IMG/VR virus record: IMGVR_UViG_3300034104_005543
Location: 1-64,000 of that record
DNA from: a virus
Strand: one strand, 5' to 3'
Length of the DNA: 64,000 nt
The notes beneath the pieces were generated by a model. It saw only the letters and a program-made list of their open reading frames with translations. It ran no database searches and was not told where the DNA came from. The translations under genes and the position numbers were made by a program. Within the stretch, counting starts at the first letter, position 1. Each line of letters opens with the position of its first letter. Shown here piece by piece: positions 47,047-56,358 of the stretch.

Positions 47047-50000
47047 AAAAATTACTTAAAGCTCAAAAAGGTACGCAATGGATAGGTCCTAGTGGTTATG
47101 TTGGTAAGTCCAATGTAAATAAACCTGCCGTAACAAAGGTAGAAGCTGCAGGTGTTTATGTAAACACTGTACCTCAAACAGAAGGAATGCAATATATTGA
47201 TAGTAGAACTCCTGAGCAAAAAAAAGCTGATGAAATAGCATACTTGCAAAGAAGAATGAATCCTTGGACTGATCCTTCTGCTTCAGGAGCTATGATATCT
47301 ATAGATCCTATAGGAGATGCTGTAAATCCTTTATTAGTTGCTGAATCTATTGCTTCTATACCAGGTCAGATTTTAGAAGGTGATTATTTTGGAGCAGGAA
47401 TGAATGCATTAGAAGCACTTCCTTTTGCAGGTTCAGCATTTAGAGGATTAAAAAGAACTAGATTCCCACACATAACTAATAGTAATGTTGATGCTAAAGA
47501 ACTATTTGATTTTAGCAGTACTACTTCTAATTCTATAAAAATAGATCCTACAAAATTAGAAGATGCTAAAGGATTTTTAAAAAGAAGACAATTTATTAAA
47601 GGTTTACAAAAAGAAGGCTTAATAGGAAAAGATTTTAATTTAGGTGATGTTAATTATGCTGCTAGAAGTACAGACAAAACAAATAAGCTAACACAGTTTG
47701 CTTTGAACAGAGAAGCAACTAGATTTAGAGGTGTTAAAGGAAGTGTACCTAAAGATGGTAAAGGTATTCAAGACAATACAGGGATTTCGTTTGATATGTC
47801 TAGACCTCATTATTATAATGAAATTTCTGAATTTGAAAACATGAAAAATGCAGGAGTTGATTTTAACGATCCTCTATCCATTGCAAAATATCAAGCTTCT
47901 CATGTTCCTATGGAACAATATGGTTATACATCAGGATTACCAGACAATAGATATTTAGGAGGTTTATATTTATCTTCTACTCCTAATTATTATGGAAACT
48001 ACCAAATAAGAATGACATCACCTAGAGATTATTCTACAGGTAATTATCAAAATTGGTTTAATAAATATTTTCATCCAGAAAATAATTTTGATGATTTATC
48101 TAAAGGATTTCGACGTTTTGATTTTAATCCTGTTCTTTCTTACGAAAGACCTATGGCTATGTATAAAGGAAGTACAAACGTTATGGGTAAAAGAGGTTCT
48201 AAAATGTTTGATGTAGACGAAAGCTTTCCTTTTATGGATTATAAAAATTTAACTCCCGAACAAAATTTGGAGTTTAAAAAATATATAGATGATTTATTAC
48301 AAGATTACAAAATAGGTTGGAGAGGTAAATACAAAAATGGTGGCTCATTACCAAAATATCAAGATAAAGGTTCCTGGAAAGGACCTGCTGGTTATGCAGG
48401 TTCTAATAGAAGTGTAGCAAAATCTACCGCAACTGCTGCTGGTGTTACTACTCAAAAATCACTACCCGTTAAAGTAGAGATAGAAGAAGATTTTGATAAT
48501 ACATATCAAACAGAAAAAGAACGACAACGTATAGTTCAACAACAGTATGAGCAATCTCAAAATCAAGGTTGGAGAGAACCTCAAGGTGGGGGTTTAATAT
48601 CTATAGACCCTATTGGTGACGCGGTTAATCCTCTTCTTACTATAGAAGGATTAGCTAACATACCTAGTGATATTTCAGAAGGTAATTATTTAAGTGCTGG
48701 AATGAATGCTCTTGAAGCAGTACCTTTTTTAGGTGCAGGTTTTAAAGGTGCAAAACAAGCGTCATCCTATTTTAATAAAATAGATAACGCATTATTACAA
48801 ATAGAAAAAGAGGGTTTGCAAAAAGGATTAACTCAGTTTGAAATTGCAAAAGAACAAATGGAAAAATTAGGCATAACAAGTAAACAAAGAAAAGGTTATT
48901 TGCCTATAGTATCCGAATTATTGACTGAGTATGTTGTACCTTATAGTTATGATAATGCTACAAAAAGAATTCTTCAAATACCCCAAAAAATAATTTTAGG
49001 TAAAACAAATTCAAAAATTTTAACAGATGACATAAGCAAAGTTATAATGTCAATAGATACTAAAAATCCATTGGTATCAACTAATAGATATGATGCATGG
49101 CGATTGTATAGTGGACTTCCTCAAAAATATAATACGTTTAGAATTGCTGAAACTGCTCCTATTAATCATCCTGCTTATACTCCCGAACAATTAAAAAATC
49201 TTGAAATATTTTCGATTAATAATGAAAATAGATTGTTAAATGACTTACCTAACATTGCTGATTTAGCTCCTTGGTTTTATTATAATCCTAAATATGCATC
49301 AGTGCAAGATTTAAAATTATTGAAAGAAGAAAAGAAAAAAATAGATGCTTTAGATAACAGTCTTCAAACTAAAGAAAGTGATTTTACCACTACTAATATA
49401 ATGGGTGGTTACAATCAGCGATTTTACAACAATGTAATGGAATATAATGATATATGGGATTTGGTTCCAGGTAACGTAAAACTAGAAAAATTTTTTGGTA
49501 AGCCTTTTATGTCACATGGTGTACTAGAATATAGTCCTAAAGAGTTTTCTGAATTAGTTACTAATTTAATTGCTCAAAGAGAAAATAACATTTTACGTAA
49601 CAATTCTGTACAGTATTTCAATCATTCAAATAATGCTGTTAAACTAAATATACTTAATCCTAGTAACTATACTAAACAGAGTTACCCTATGGGTGATTAT
49701 CTTCGCCATAATGTAAACTCTGCTGTTAAGCAAAAACAAAAAAATGGTGGTATGATAAGAAGAAAAGATGGTAGTTATTCTCGTAGAGGACTTTGGGACA
49801 ACATTCGTGATAATGCAGGTTCTGGTAAAAAACCTACCGCTGAAATGTTAAAACAGGAAAGAAAGATTAGAAATGAGAAGAAAGAAATGGGTGGTTTTTT
49901 TCCTACTTCAACAACAGGAGTACCATATCAAGATAAAGAGTATATGTATCAAGGAGGAGGAGAAACTGAAAACTGGTTAACTAAACTTCTTAATACACCT

Positions 50001-52736
50001 GCCGGAAATATACTTAAACAAACTTTAGCTGACCAAGTTAATGTAGTAGGTCCCGCTTATAATGCAACAACTCAAATACTAGAAAATAATCCTAGCGATT
50101 ATGCAAGAACAGTTAACATTGCTTTAGAAGGATTAAAATCACCAGCACCTTTTTGGGGTGACTTAGCTATAAACGCACTACAAGAAGGAGTATCTTATAT
50201 GGGTAAGAAAAACCCTGTCGGTATAGATAGGTCTTACGAAACTCATTTTAAAAACGAGAAAGGACCTAAATATCGAGAAGGAGGAGAGAATCCTGAAGAC
50301 TGGACTAAGTTTACAGCTTTTAATAAAACGCTTCCTAATAATTTAAGAGATGATAACTTTAAATATGGAGACTACTCATACTATGATTTGTATGGCATGT
50401 GGGAAGCTGCAGGAAAACCTAATTCATTTAAAGAAGTAAAAGACACAGAGTTTTTTCCGTTACAAGATGATGGTTTGTATCATGGATTTAGCGTAGGTAA
50501 AGATGGTATAGTGTTAAAGAGTAAAAACCACCCTTCTGTTGTTTATGAAGCGCTAGCAAGTCAACTTAGTCCCTATACAAAAGATCTATTACTTACACAA
50601 AGAGAAGATGGTAGATTACAGTATGTACCTAAAAAACAAGCTGGTGGTGAGAATCTAATAGACATGTATTACAAAGGTTCTAATTACCCTTATAGAATAA
50701 AAGACGAAACTAAAAGAAACGAGCATATAAAAAATATATTCTTTAGAGATTTAGATGAAATACCCAGAGAATATCTTACAGAGGAAAACATTGAACAAGT
50801 AAAGAATTTTTTTAGAAAGAAATACAGAGGGTATGGAACAGAAAGAGGTTATGACGTAGGAGACAATTACATTGGTTTTGATTACAAAGACTTCGATGAC
50901 AAAATGTTTGCTAAGTTAGTAGAAGAATATTTAGATCAAGTATATTCTGATGAAGCGCCTTTAATTGTAACAAACGGTATTGAATCTATTTTAGCAAAAC
51001 AACGCAAAAATAGAGCAAAAAAACGAGATGGTGGGTCTTCATCAGAGATAGACCCTTGGGTAGAATATCACAAAAAACTAAAATTATATAATCAATATAA
51101 TAATGAAGAACAACCAGAATATGAATTAATTATAGACAAAAATACATTCCCTAATGAATTTGAAGAATATACTCAACACGATGAAGCAGTTAAGAAATAC
51201 ACTCAACAAGCATTTGATAATGAAGATTTATTTGTTAAAGAATTTGCTAAAAAGTATGGTTTAGAAACAGAAAGAAAAACTTCTAAAGACTCTTTAAGAA
51301 TTAAAGGAAGAGTTCCTGAAAGCTTATCTGAAGAGTTTTATAAAGGAAAAGTAAAAGTATTAGAGGATATTATGGAAAGTAAAGATTATAAGGATAGACT
51401 TAATCGAAAATATTATTTAAATAACATGTATGCTAGACCAAATGTTAAATTAAACGAGTATTGGAAAACAAAAAAAGATCCTAACTTTTCAGTAGATGGA
51501 ATAAAACCAACATCTTGGGAAGAAAAAATTATCGAACAAGGAAGAACTATGGTACCAATTGGAAGTAATTCATATGGTACAATATACGGGCAACCTGTAG
51601 GAAATCCAACAACAACTGAAAGTACCACTTATTATAAACCTATTTTTCAAAAACCATTAATGCCAAAGCTTAAAAAAATGCCATTAAGAAATATAACTCA
51701 AATATCTTATGATAAACCAGAAAGAGAATTTGTACCTTTAGATATTCCTATACAAAAACCTGCAAGAAACCCTCCTCAGAAATTTTATTATGGAATGGAT
51801 AAAAAACAAGAAAAAAGAAGATTAGCTGGTAAACCATATACAGCACTTAACTCTTCAGGTAATGAAATATACATAGCTTCTGGTGATACAAGATTAGATA
51901 GCGACCCTGAAAACACAATAGGTTATAATAAAGGTAGAGCTTATGTAGAAGGAGATAGAATGGAGGAGTTTGAACCGACTAGAGATACTCAAAATAATCC
52001 TATTTCTAAAGAACAAATGGGCGGTAATATATACGATAAAGAAACTGATAATCTATTAGCTCAGATAGCTTCCATGATAGCTGATGGGGAAGACCCTGAT
52101 ATGTTAGCAGGTTCTTTAGTAGATACTGGTTATTCAGAAGAGGTAGTAGATTCTTTAGTAGAAGAAGCGATTGATAGATTATCAGAACTAGGTGATTACG
52201 AAGAAGAAGACATCAATCAAATAGAAGATATTAAAGTTCTTAGAGAAGGTGGTATTCCTGATAGATACAAAAACCAAGGTTTTACTAAAGTGGGTGCAAA
52301 ACGCAAATCTAATCGTCCTGGTAAAAAATGGATGGTACTTGCTAAAAAAGGCAACAAATATAAAATAGTGCACGGTGGTTATAAAGGGATGAAAGATTAC
52401 ACCCAGCATGGTTCAGAAGAAAGAAGAGAAAGATTCTGGGACAGAATGGGTGGTAAAAATTCTGCTAAAGCTAAAGATCAGTTTAGTCCTTTGTACTGGC
52501 ATAAAAGATTTGGTACTTGGCAAGACGGAGGTAAAACTCCTATTGAACACCCTGAAGGACAAAGAAAATTTCCTGGTAAAACAACTAGAATTCCTTCTAA
52601 CAGAATTACAATGGAAGGAATTAACTATCCTGTTTTAGCAATTGGAGATAATGGAAAAGCAAATTTAATGCTACCAGGTGAAGAATATTTGTATCTTGGT
52701 GTAAATTATGTAGATGAAGTTCCATTTTCTAAATAA
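47043..52736 (+). CDS. Giant cargo-type virion protein with internal duplication (1,897 aa)
   Basis: Two similar modules begin LLKAQKGTQWIGPSGYVG (residue 4) and LPKYQDKGSWKGPAGYAG (about 434); each continues to ISIDPIGDAVNPLL (about 84 and 518) and a Gly-rich hydrophobic helix. Many [K/R/D/E/M/Y]-GG joints follow (about 961, 1075, 1197, 1326, 1656, 1733, 1828). RRKDGSYSRRGLWDNIRDNA (about 905) and QHGSEERRERFWDRMGGKNS then FSPLYWHKRFGTW (about 1785-1825) are small basic modules I recall from crAss-like phage proteins. Probably ejected with DNA; could be a polyprotein. Confidence 0.65.
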   Translation: MKKLLKAQKGTQWIGPSGYVGKSNVNKPAVTKVEAAGVYVNTVPQTEGMQYIDSRTPEQKKADEIAYLQRRMNPWTDPSASGAMISIDPIGDAVNPLLVAESIASIPGQILEGDYFGAGMNALEALPFAGSAFRGLKRTRFPHITNSNVDAKELFDFSSTTSNSIKIDPTKLEDAKGFLKRRQFIKGLQKEGLIGKDFNLGDVNYAARSTDKTNKLTQFALNREATRFRGVKGSVPKDGKGIQDNTGISFDMSRPHYYNEISEFENMKNAGVDFNDPLSIAKYQASHVPMEQYGYTSGLPDNRYLGGLYLSSTPNYYGNYQIRMTSPRDYSTGNYQNWFNKYFHPENNFDDLSKGFRRFDFNPVLSYERPMAMYKGSTNVMGKRGSKMFDVDESFPFMDYKNLTPEQNLEFKKYIDDLLQDYKIGWRGKYKNGGSLPKYQDKGSWKGPAGYAGSNRSVAKSTATAAGVTTQKSLPVKVEIEEDFDNTYQTEKERQRIVQQQYEQSQNQGWREPQGGGLISIDPIGDAVNPLLTIEGLANIPSDISEGNYLSAGMNALEAVPFLGAGFKGAKQASSYFNKIDNALLQIEKEGLQKGLTQFEIAKEQMEKLGITSKQRKGYLPIVSELLTEYVVPYSYDNATKRILQIPQKIILGKTNSKILTDDISKVIMSIDTKNPLVSTNRYDAWRLYSGLPQKYNTFRIAETAPINHPAYTPEQLKNLEIFSINNENRLLNDLPNIADLAPWFYYNPKYASVQDLKLLKEEKKKIDALDNSLQTKESDFTTTNIMGGYNQRFYNNVMEYNDIWDLVPGNVKLEKFFGKPFMSHGVLEYSPKEFSELVTNLIAQRENNILRNNSVQYFNHSNNAVKLNILNPSNYTKQSYPMGDYLRHNVNSAVKQKQKNGGMIRRKDGSYSRRGLWDNIRDNAGSGKKPTAEMLKQERKIRNEKKEMGGFFPTSTTGVPYQDKEYMYQGGGETENWLTKLLNTPAGNILKQTLADQVNVVGPAYNATTQILENNPSDYARTVNIALEGLKSPAPFWGDLAINALQEGVSYMGKKNPVGIDRSYETHFKNEKGPKYREGGENPEDWTKFTAFNKTLPNNLRDDNFKYGDYSYYDLYGMWEAAGKPNSFKEVKDTEFFPLQDDGLYHGFSVGKDGIVLKSKNHPSVVYEALASQLSPYTKDLLLTQREDGRLQYVPKKQAGGENLIDMYYKGSNYPYRIKDETKRNEHIKNIFFRDLDEIPREYLTEENIEQVKNFFRKKYRGYGTERGYDVGDNYIGFDYKDFDDKMFAKLVEEYLDQVYSDEAPLIVTNGIESILAKQRKNRAKKRDGGSSSEIDPWVEYHKKLKLYNQYNNEEQPEYELIIDKNTFPNEFEEYTQHDEAVKKYTQQAFDNEDLFVKEFAKKYGLETERKTSKDSLRIKGRVPESLSEEFYKGKVKVLEDIMESKDYKDRLNRKYYLNNMYARPNVKLNEYWKTKKDPNFSVDGIKPTSWEEKIIEQGRTMVPIGSNSYGTIYGQPVGNPTTTESTTYYKPIFQKPLMPKLKKMPLRNITQISYDKPEREFVPLDIPIQKPARNPPQKFYYGMDKKQEKRRLAGKPYTALNSSGNEIYIASGDTRLDSDPENTIGYNKGRAYVEGDRMEEFEPTRDTQNNPISKEQMGGNIYDKETDNLLAQIASMIADGEDPDMLAGSLVDTGYSEEVVDSLVEEAIDRLSELGDYEEEDINQIEDIKVLREGGIPDRYKNQGFTKVGAKRKSNRPGKKWMVLAKKGNKYKIVHGGYKGMKDYTQHGSEERRERFWDRMGGKNSAKAKDQFSPLYWHKRFGTWQDGGKTPIEHPEGQRKFPGKTTRIPSNRITMEGINYPVLAIGDNGKANLMLPGEEYLYLGVNYVDEVPFSK

Positions 52737-52765
52737 ATTTCGTAAATTAGATAAACTATAGTTAT

Positions 52766-53578
52766 ATGAAAAAGTCGTCAAAACCCTGTTATAAGTGCGG
52801 TGGTAATGTAAAAATGCAAGAAGGTGGTTCTGCAGAACAAGACCAAATTATGCAAGTAATTCAAATGTTCGCAGACATGCAAGGTGTTGATCCTGAAGAA
52901 ATAATTCAACAACTGCAAGGATTATCTTCAAAAGAACAACAGCAAGCTATTCAGCAGATGATGCAAGTAGTACAGCAAGGTCAAGGGCAACAGATGAGAA
53001 TGGGTGGTAGTAGATATCAAGAAGGTGGGAGTACTGAGCAAGATCAAATAATGCAGATTATTCAAATGTTTGCTGAGATACAAGGTGTAGATCCCCAAGA
53101 AATTATGCAGAGACTTCAGCAATTAAGTCCTGAACAACAGCAACAAGCTATACAACAAATGGCGCAGGTTGTTCAAGAAGCTATGCAACAACAACAGGGT
53201 ATGCCTCAACAAGGTATGCAACAGCAGATGATGCCACCTGAACAACAAGCAATGATGGCGCAAGGTGGTTCTTGGTACTATGGTGGTTATATGAATCACC
53301 CTATGATGGAACCTAATGGTTATCAGCACCCTGTAGCATTATTTGAAATGGGTGGTATGAATCAAATGAAGCAAGGTGGTATTCATATTGACCCTCGTAA
53401 AAAAGGTACATTCAAAGCTCAAGCTACTAAAATGGGTATGAGTGTTCAAGAAGCAGCGCGTCATATTCTTAGAAATAAAGATAAGTATTCTACCGCGATG
53501 GTTCGTAAAGCAAACTTTGCTAGGCAAGCAAGTAAATGGAAAAATGAATTTGGTGGAGATATATACGTAGAAGATTAA
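52766..53578 (+). CDS. Gln/Met-rich duplicated virion protein (270 aa)
   Basis: CYKCGG zinc-knuckle-like start, then two copies of a module: KMQEGGS + AEQDQIMQVIQMFADMQGVD (about 20-65) and RYQEGGS + TEQDQIMQIIQMFAEIQGVD (about 83-135), each ending in Q-rich helices. A C-terminal KKGTFKAQATKMGMSVQEAA and YSTAMVRKANFARQASKWKN is a widespread module of crAss-like phages, followed by tail EFGGDIYVED. Likely cargo or capsid-interior protein. Confidence 0.7.
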   Translation: MKKSSKPCYKCGGNVKMQEGGSAEQDQIMQVIQMFADMQGVDPEEIIQQLQGLSSKEQQQAIQQMMQVVQQGQGQQMRMGGSRYQEGGSTEQDQIMQIIQMFAEIQGVDPQEIMQRLQQLSPEQQQQAIQQMAQVVQEAMQQQQGMPQQGMQQQMMPPEQQAMMAQGGSWYYGGYMNHPMMEPNGYQHPVALFEMGGMNQMKQGGIHIDPRKKGTFKAQATKMGMSVQEAARHILRNKDKYSTAMVRKANFARQASKWKNEFGGDIYVED

Positions 53579-53583
53579 GTATT

Positions 53584-54312
53584 ATGAAAGGAACAACTAC
53601 ATATAAAATATGTCATCAGTGTTCTGTCAATTTGCCAGAAAACAGAAAAAACTATCGTTCTTCTAGAATACATAGCAAAGAGGTTTTTCACATGGTTTGT
53701 AGAACATGCGAAGATTCTATTAAATTAAAACCTGAGTGGTTTGAAGGCAAGTTATTGTGTCATAAATGTGCTGACTACAAAGATGAAGTTGTTTTTACAC
53801 CAAATAACACTTTAAATGCTACAAGAAATTATAGAAGGTATATATGCAATAATTGTAATAAAATACGACAACATAAATTAAATGCTTCTTTTTCTGAAGA
53901 TAAAAAATTAGATAAAATTTTAACTAGTAGATACAGAGGTGCTGTAGATAGATCTTTGAAATCTAATATAGAATTTTCTATAAGTAAAGCATTTCTTCAT
54001 GATTTATATATAAAACAAAAAGGAAAATGTGCCTTATCAAATTTAGATATGACTTTTGAATTAAATGCAGGAAGAACTCCAACTAATTTAAGTGTGGATA
54101 GAATAAATCCAAACGAAGGATATACAGAAAATAATACACAATTAGTATGTATGGCTATAAACCAAATGAAAAGCGATTTTACGAATGATGAGATATATAA
54201 ATTTTGTAAAAATTTTGTTCTCACATATGAGGAAAAAAATAAAAGCGAAGAAAACTTTGCTAAAGAATTTGGTGGTCAATTAGATGATCAAGATTTAATG
54301 GAACTTTATTAA
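53584..54312 (+). CDS. HNH/endonuclease-VII-like protein with virion-type tail (242 aa)
   Basis: Zinc cysteines CHQC, CRTCE, CHKC, CNNC in the first 95 residues; core GKCALSNLDMTFELNAG, then LSVDRINPNEGYTENNTQLV and a helix (FTNDEIYKFCKNFV) is an HNH-type nuclease in the style of phage homing enzymes. The last residues KEFGGQLDDQDLMELY are unlike a nuclease end. They match the FGG-acidic tails of the neighbouring cargo proteins (EFGGDIYVED at 53550-53578; MQFGGEVDMTDDEIYEF in the next). Suggests insertion into, or capture of, the end of a cargo gene. Confidence 0.7.
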   Translation: MKGTTTYKICHQCSVNLPENRKNYRSSRIHSKEVFHMVCRTCEDSIKLKPEWFEGKLLCHKCADYKDEVVFTPNNTLNATRNYRRYICNNCNKIRQHKLNASFSEDKKLDKILTSRYRGAVDRSLKSNIEFSISKAFLHDLYIKQKGKCALSNLDMTFELNAGRTPTNLSVDRINPNEGYTENNTQLVCMAINQMKSDFTNDEIYKFCKNFVLTYEEKNKSEENFAKEFGGQLDDQDLMELY

Positions 54313-54313
54313 C

Positions 54314-56341
54314 ATGAAGAAAAAAGATTTTCCTTATTTGCCTAAAGCTCAAGTAGGTAAAGAACATGACGGACTTACTGTAGCAGAAAGAGCTCTACTA
54401 CTTGCCGATGATTTATTTGAATCTACTACTACATCAAATTTAGTAAAATCTAAAAGCGTTAAATCAGAATCTAATAGCAAAACTTTTACTAAAAAAGATT
54501 CTGTTAAAGAAACAAGAAAGCCTATACTAATAGATGTAGTTAATAGTATATATAGTGAATCTTCTCCTCTAGGAAATACTCAATATATTCCTGTAGGAGA
54601 TCCTAGATATGATAAGGCTAGAAGAAAAAGACCTCCAGGAGACTTTATAACTTACTGGAATGAAGATTCTCAAACATGGTTAAATACTTATAACCCTGAG
54701 AATTATAAAAATGTTTCTGTAATTGGAGTTCCTTCAGACAGAATAGGTGATCAAGGAGAATGGATAAGAAGAGATCAGCTTAAAGAGAAAGTTAGTTATG
54801 CAGGTCGCGGATATAGGAACAATCCTGATTATGAAATCGGAGGTTCTACAGAACCTACAAAAGAATTTTATGATTTTTATGAAAAAGTAAAGAAAAAATA
54901 TCCTAATGCAAGTGAAGAGCAAATTTTAAATGTTTGGGAAAAAAGTTATTTAAAAGGAGAAAGTTATAAAAATCCTTTTTTAGCAGTTACTCCTTTAATA
55001 CCTGGTTCACAGTCTACCTTTGAACAATATGGTATAAGTGAACCTTATATTAATAACGCATCGTATTTTAATGAAACACCGTATCCTCAAAAGGTAAGAG
55101 ATATCGATTATAATGATCCTTTAGTTTATCCTACTGTTGTTGATAATGAAGAAATACCAACTAGATTTACAAATCCTTTTTTACCTGAATCAACTAAAAA
55201 ATTACCGGGATATTTATCACAATTAGATAGAATGCCTACTAGATCTGTTACTCAAATAGGTAGTCCTTCTAGTCTTGTGTATGATCCTAAAAAGGCTAAA
55301 AGTGTAAGTAAAGCAATTAATAAATTAGCTAAAGAAGATGCTGAATACAGAAGAAACCAGCGTGAAGCAGATGAAGTTATTCTTCCTACTGAAGAATCAA
55401 CTAGTTGGAGAGTAAATGAAGAAGCACCTACTTCTAATGCTGATATGTACGCTTCTGAAATTTCAAAAGACTGGGAAACTGTTGTACCTGAATTTAGAGT
55501 AAAAACTAAACCTAAAGTTGATACAAGTCCTGTTGTAGTAGACATAACATCTAATCCCAATTATGATTGGGGGTATGCTATGAATAATAAAGGTAACATT
55601 GAATATAAAACAGAATCCCCTAATTTTATTGAAAGAAACGCTCCTGTATATAAAAAAGGAGGCTATTTACCTAAAGCTTTGTTTGGTAACATGTTCAAAA
55701 AAAATAAACAACCTTATGGTCCTACTGCATTTACAGATCAGTTTTCTCAATGGCAAGATAATAGTCAAACTGCTAAAAATGCACAAAGACAACCTCAAGC
55801 AAATCCTATGTTTATGTCAGGTCAAAACGCACCTATGACATCAAATGTAGATAATATACAAGGTACAGGAACAGAACTTATTTTAAATCTTAATAAACCT
55901 TCTAATACAAATACTAAAGTAGAAGAAGATCCATTAAGTTGGTATGAACAAGATGAAGCATTTGATCCTCTTAAAGTAAATTTTGATAAAAACACAAAAT
56001 CAGAACCTTCTTTTGGTCAAAAAGTAGGGGCTTTTGCTAAAGGTATGTGGAAAGGAGCTAATGCAGATAACATACTACTAGGTACAAAAGCTCTTAATAA
56101 TTTATTAGAAAAAACACCGGACTATGATCAGTTTCAAAGAAACTATAAAGAACCAGGTCAATCTATGAGTAGAGGAGATTGGACTACTAATCAAGGTTTC
56201 TTACAACCTAATCGTTTAGGTTATTTTGATAAGTTTTCAGTAGGAACAGGGAGTATGCAATTTGGTGGTGAGGTAGATATGACCGATGATGAAATTTATG
56301 AGTTTTTGGCAGCGGGTGGAGAATTGGAGTTTATAGATTAA
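54314..56341 (+). CDS. Cargo-type virion protein (675 aa)
   Basis: Starts MKKKDFPYLPKAQVGKEHDG; further joints YEIGGST (about 175) and KKGGYLPKALFGNMF (about 448) divide it. The C-terminus reads MQFGGEVDMTDDEIYEFLAA then GGELEFID. The rest is charged and low in hydrophobicity, largely disordered-looking. Similar LPKAQ and GG-acid motifs mark the neighbouring proteins. Probably packaged cargo delivered at infection. Two bases after the HNH stop. Confidence 0.65.
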   Translation: MKKKDFPYLPKAQVGKEHDGLTVAERALLLADDLFESTTTSNLVKSKSVKSESNSKTFTKKDSVKETRKPILIDVVNSIYSESSPLGNTQYIPVGDPRYDKARRKRPPGDFITYWNEDSQTWLNTYNPENYKNVSVIGVPSDRIGDQGEWIRRDQLKEKVSYAGRGYRNNPDYEIGGSTEPTKEFYDFYEKVKKKYPNASEEQILNVWEKSYLKGESYKNPFLAVTPLIPGSQSTFEQYGISEPYINNASYFNETPYPQKVRDIDYNDPLVYPTVVDNEEIPTRFTNPFLPESTKKLPGYLSQLDRMPTRSVTQIGSPSSLVYDPKKAKSVSKAINKLAKEDAEYRRNQREADEVILPTEESTSWRVNEEAPTSNADMYASEISKDWETVVPEFRVKTKPKVDTSPVVVDITSNPNYDWGYAMNNKGNIEYKTESPNFIERNAPVYKKGGYLPKALFGNMFKKNKQPYGPTAFTDQFSQWQDNSQTAKNAQRQPQANPMFMSGQNAPMTSNVDNIQGTGTELILNLNKPSNTNTKVEEDPLSWYEQDEAFDPLKVNFDKNTKSEPSFGQKVGAFAKGMWKGANADNILLGTKALNNLLEKTPDYDQFQRNYKEPGQSMSRGDWTTNQGFLQPNRLGYFDKFSVGTGSMQFGGEVDMTDDEIYEFLAAGGELEFID

Positions 56342-56346
56342 TTTTG
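56339..56346 (+). promoter_or_regulatory. Bacteroidota -7 element TAATTTTG
   Basis: TAnnTTTG match at the stop of the 675-aa gene, 12 bases before ATG 56359, as at 36629-36636. Confidence 0.4.
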
Positions 56347-56358
56347 TATTTTTAGATT

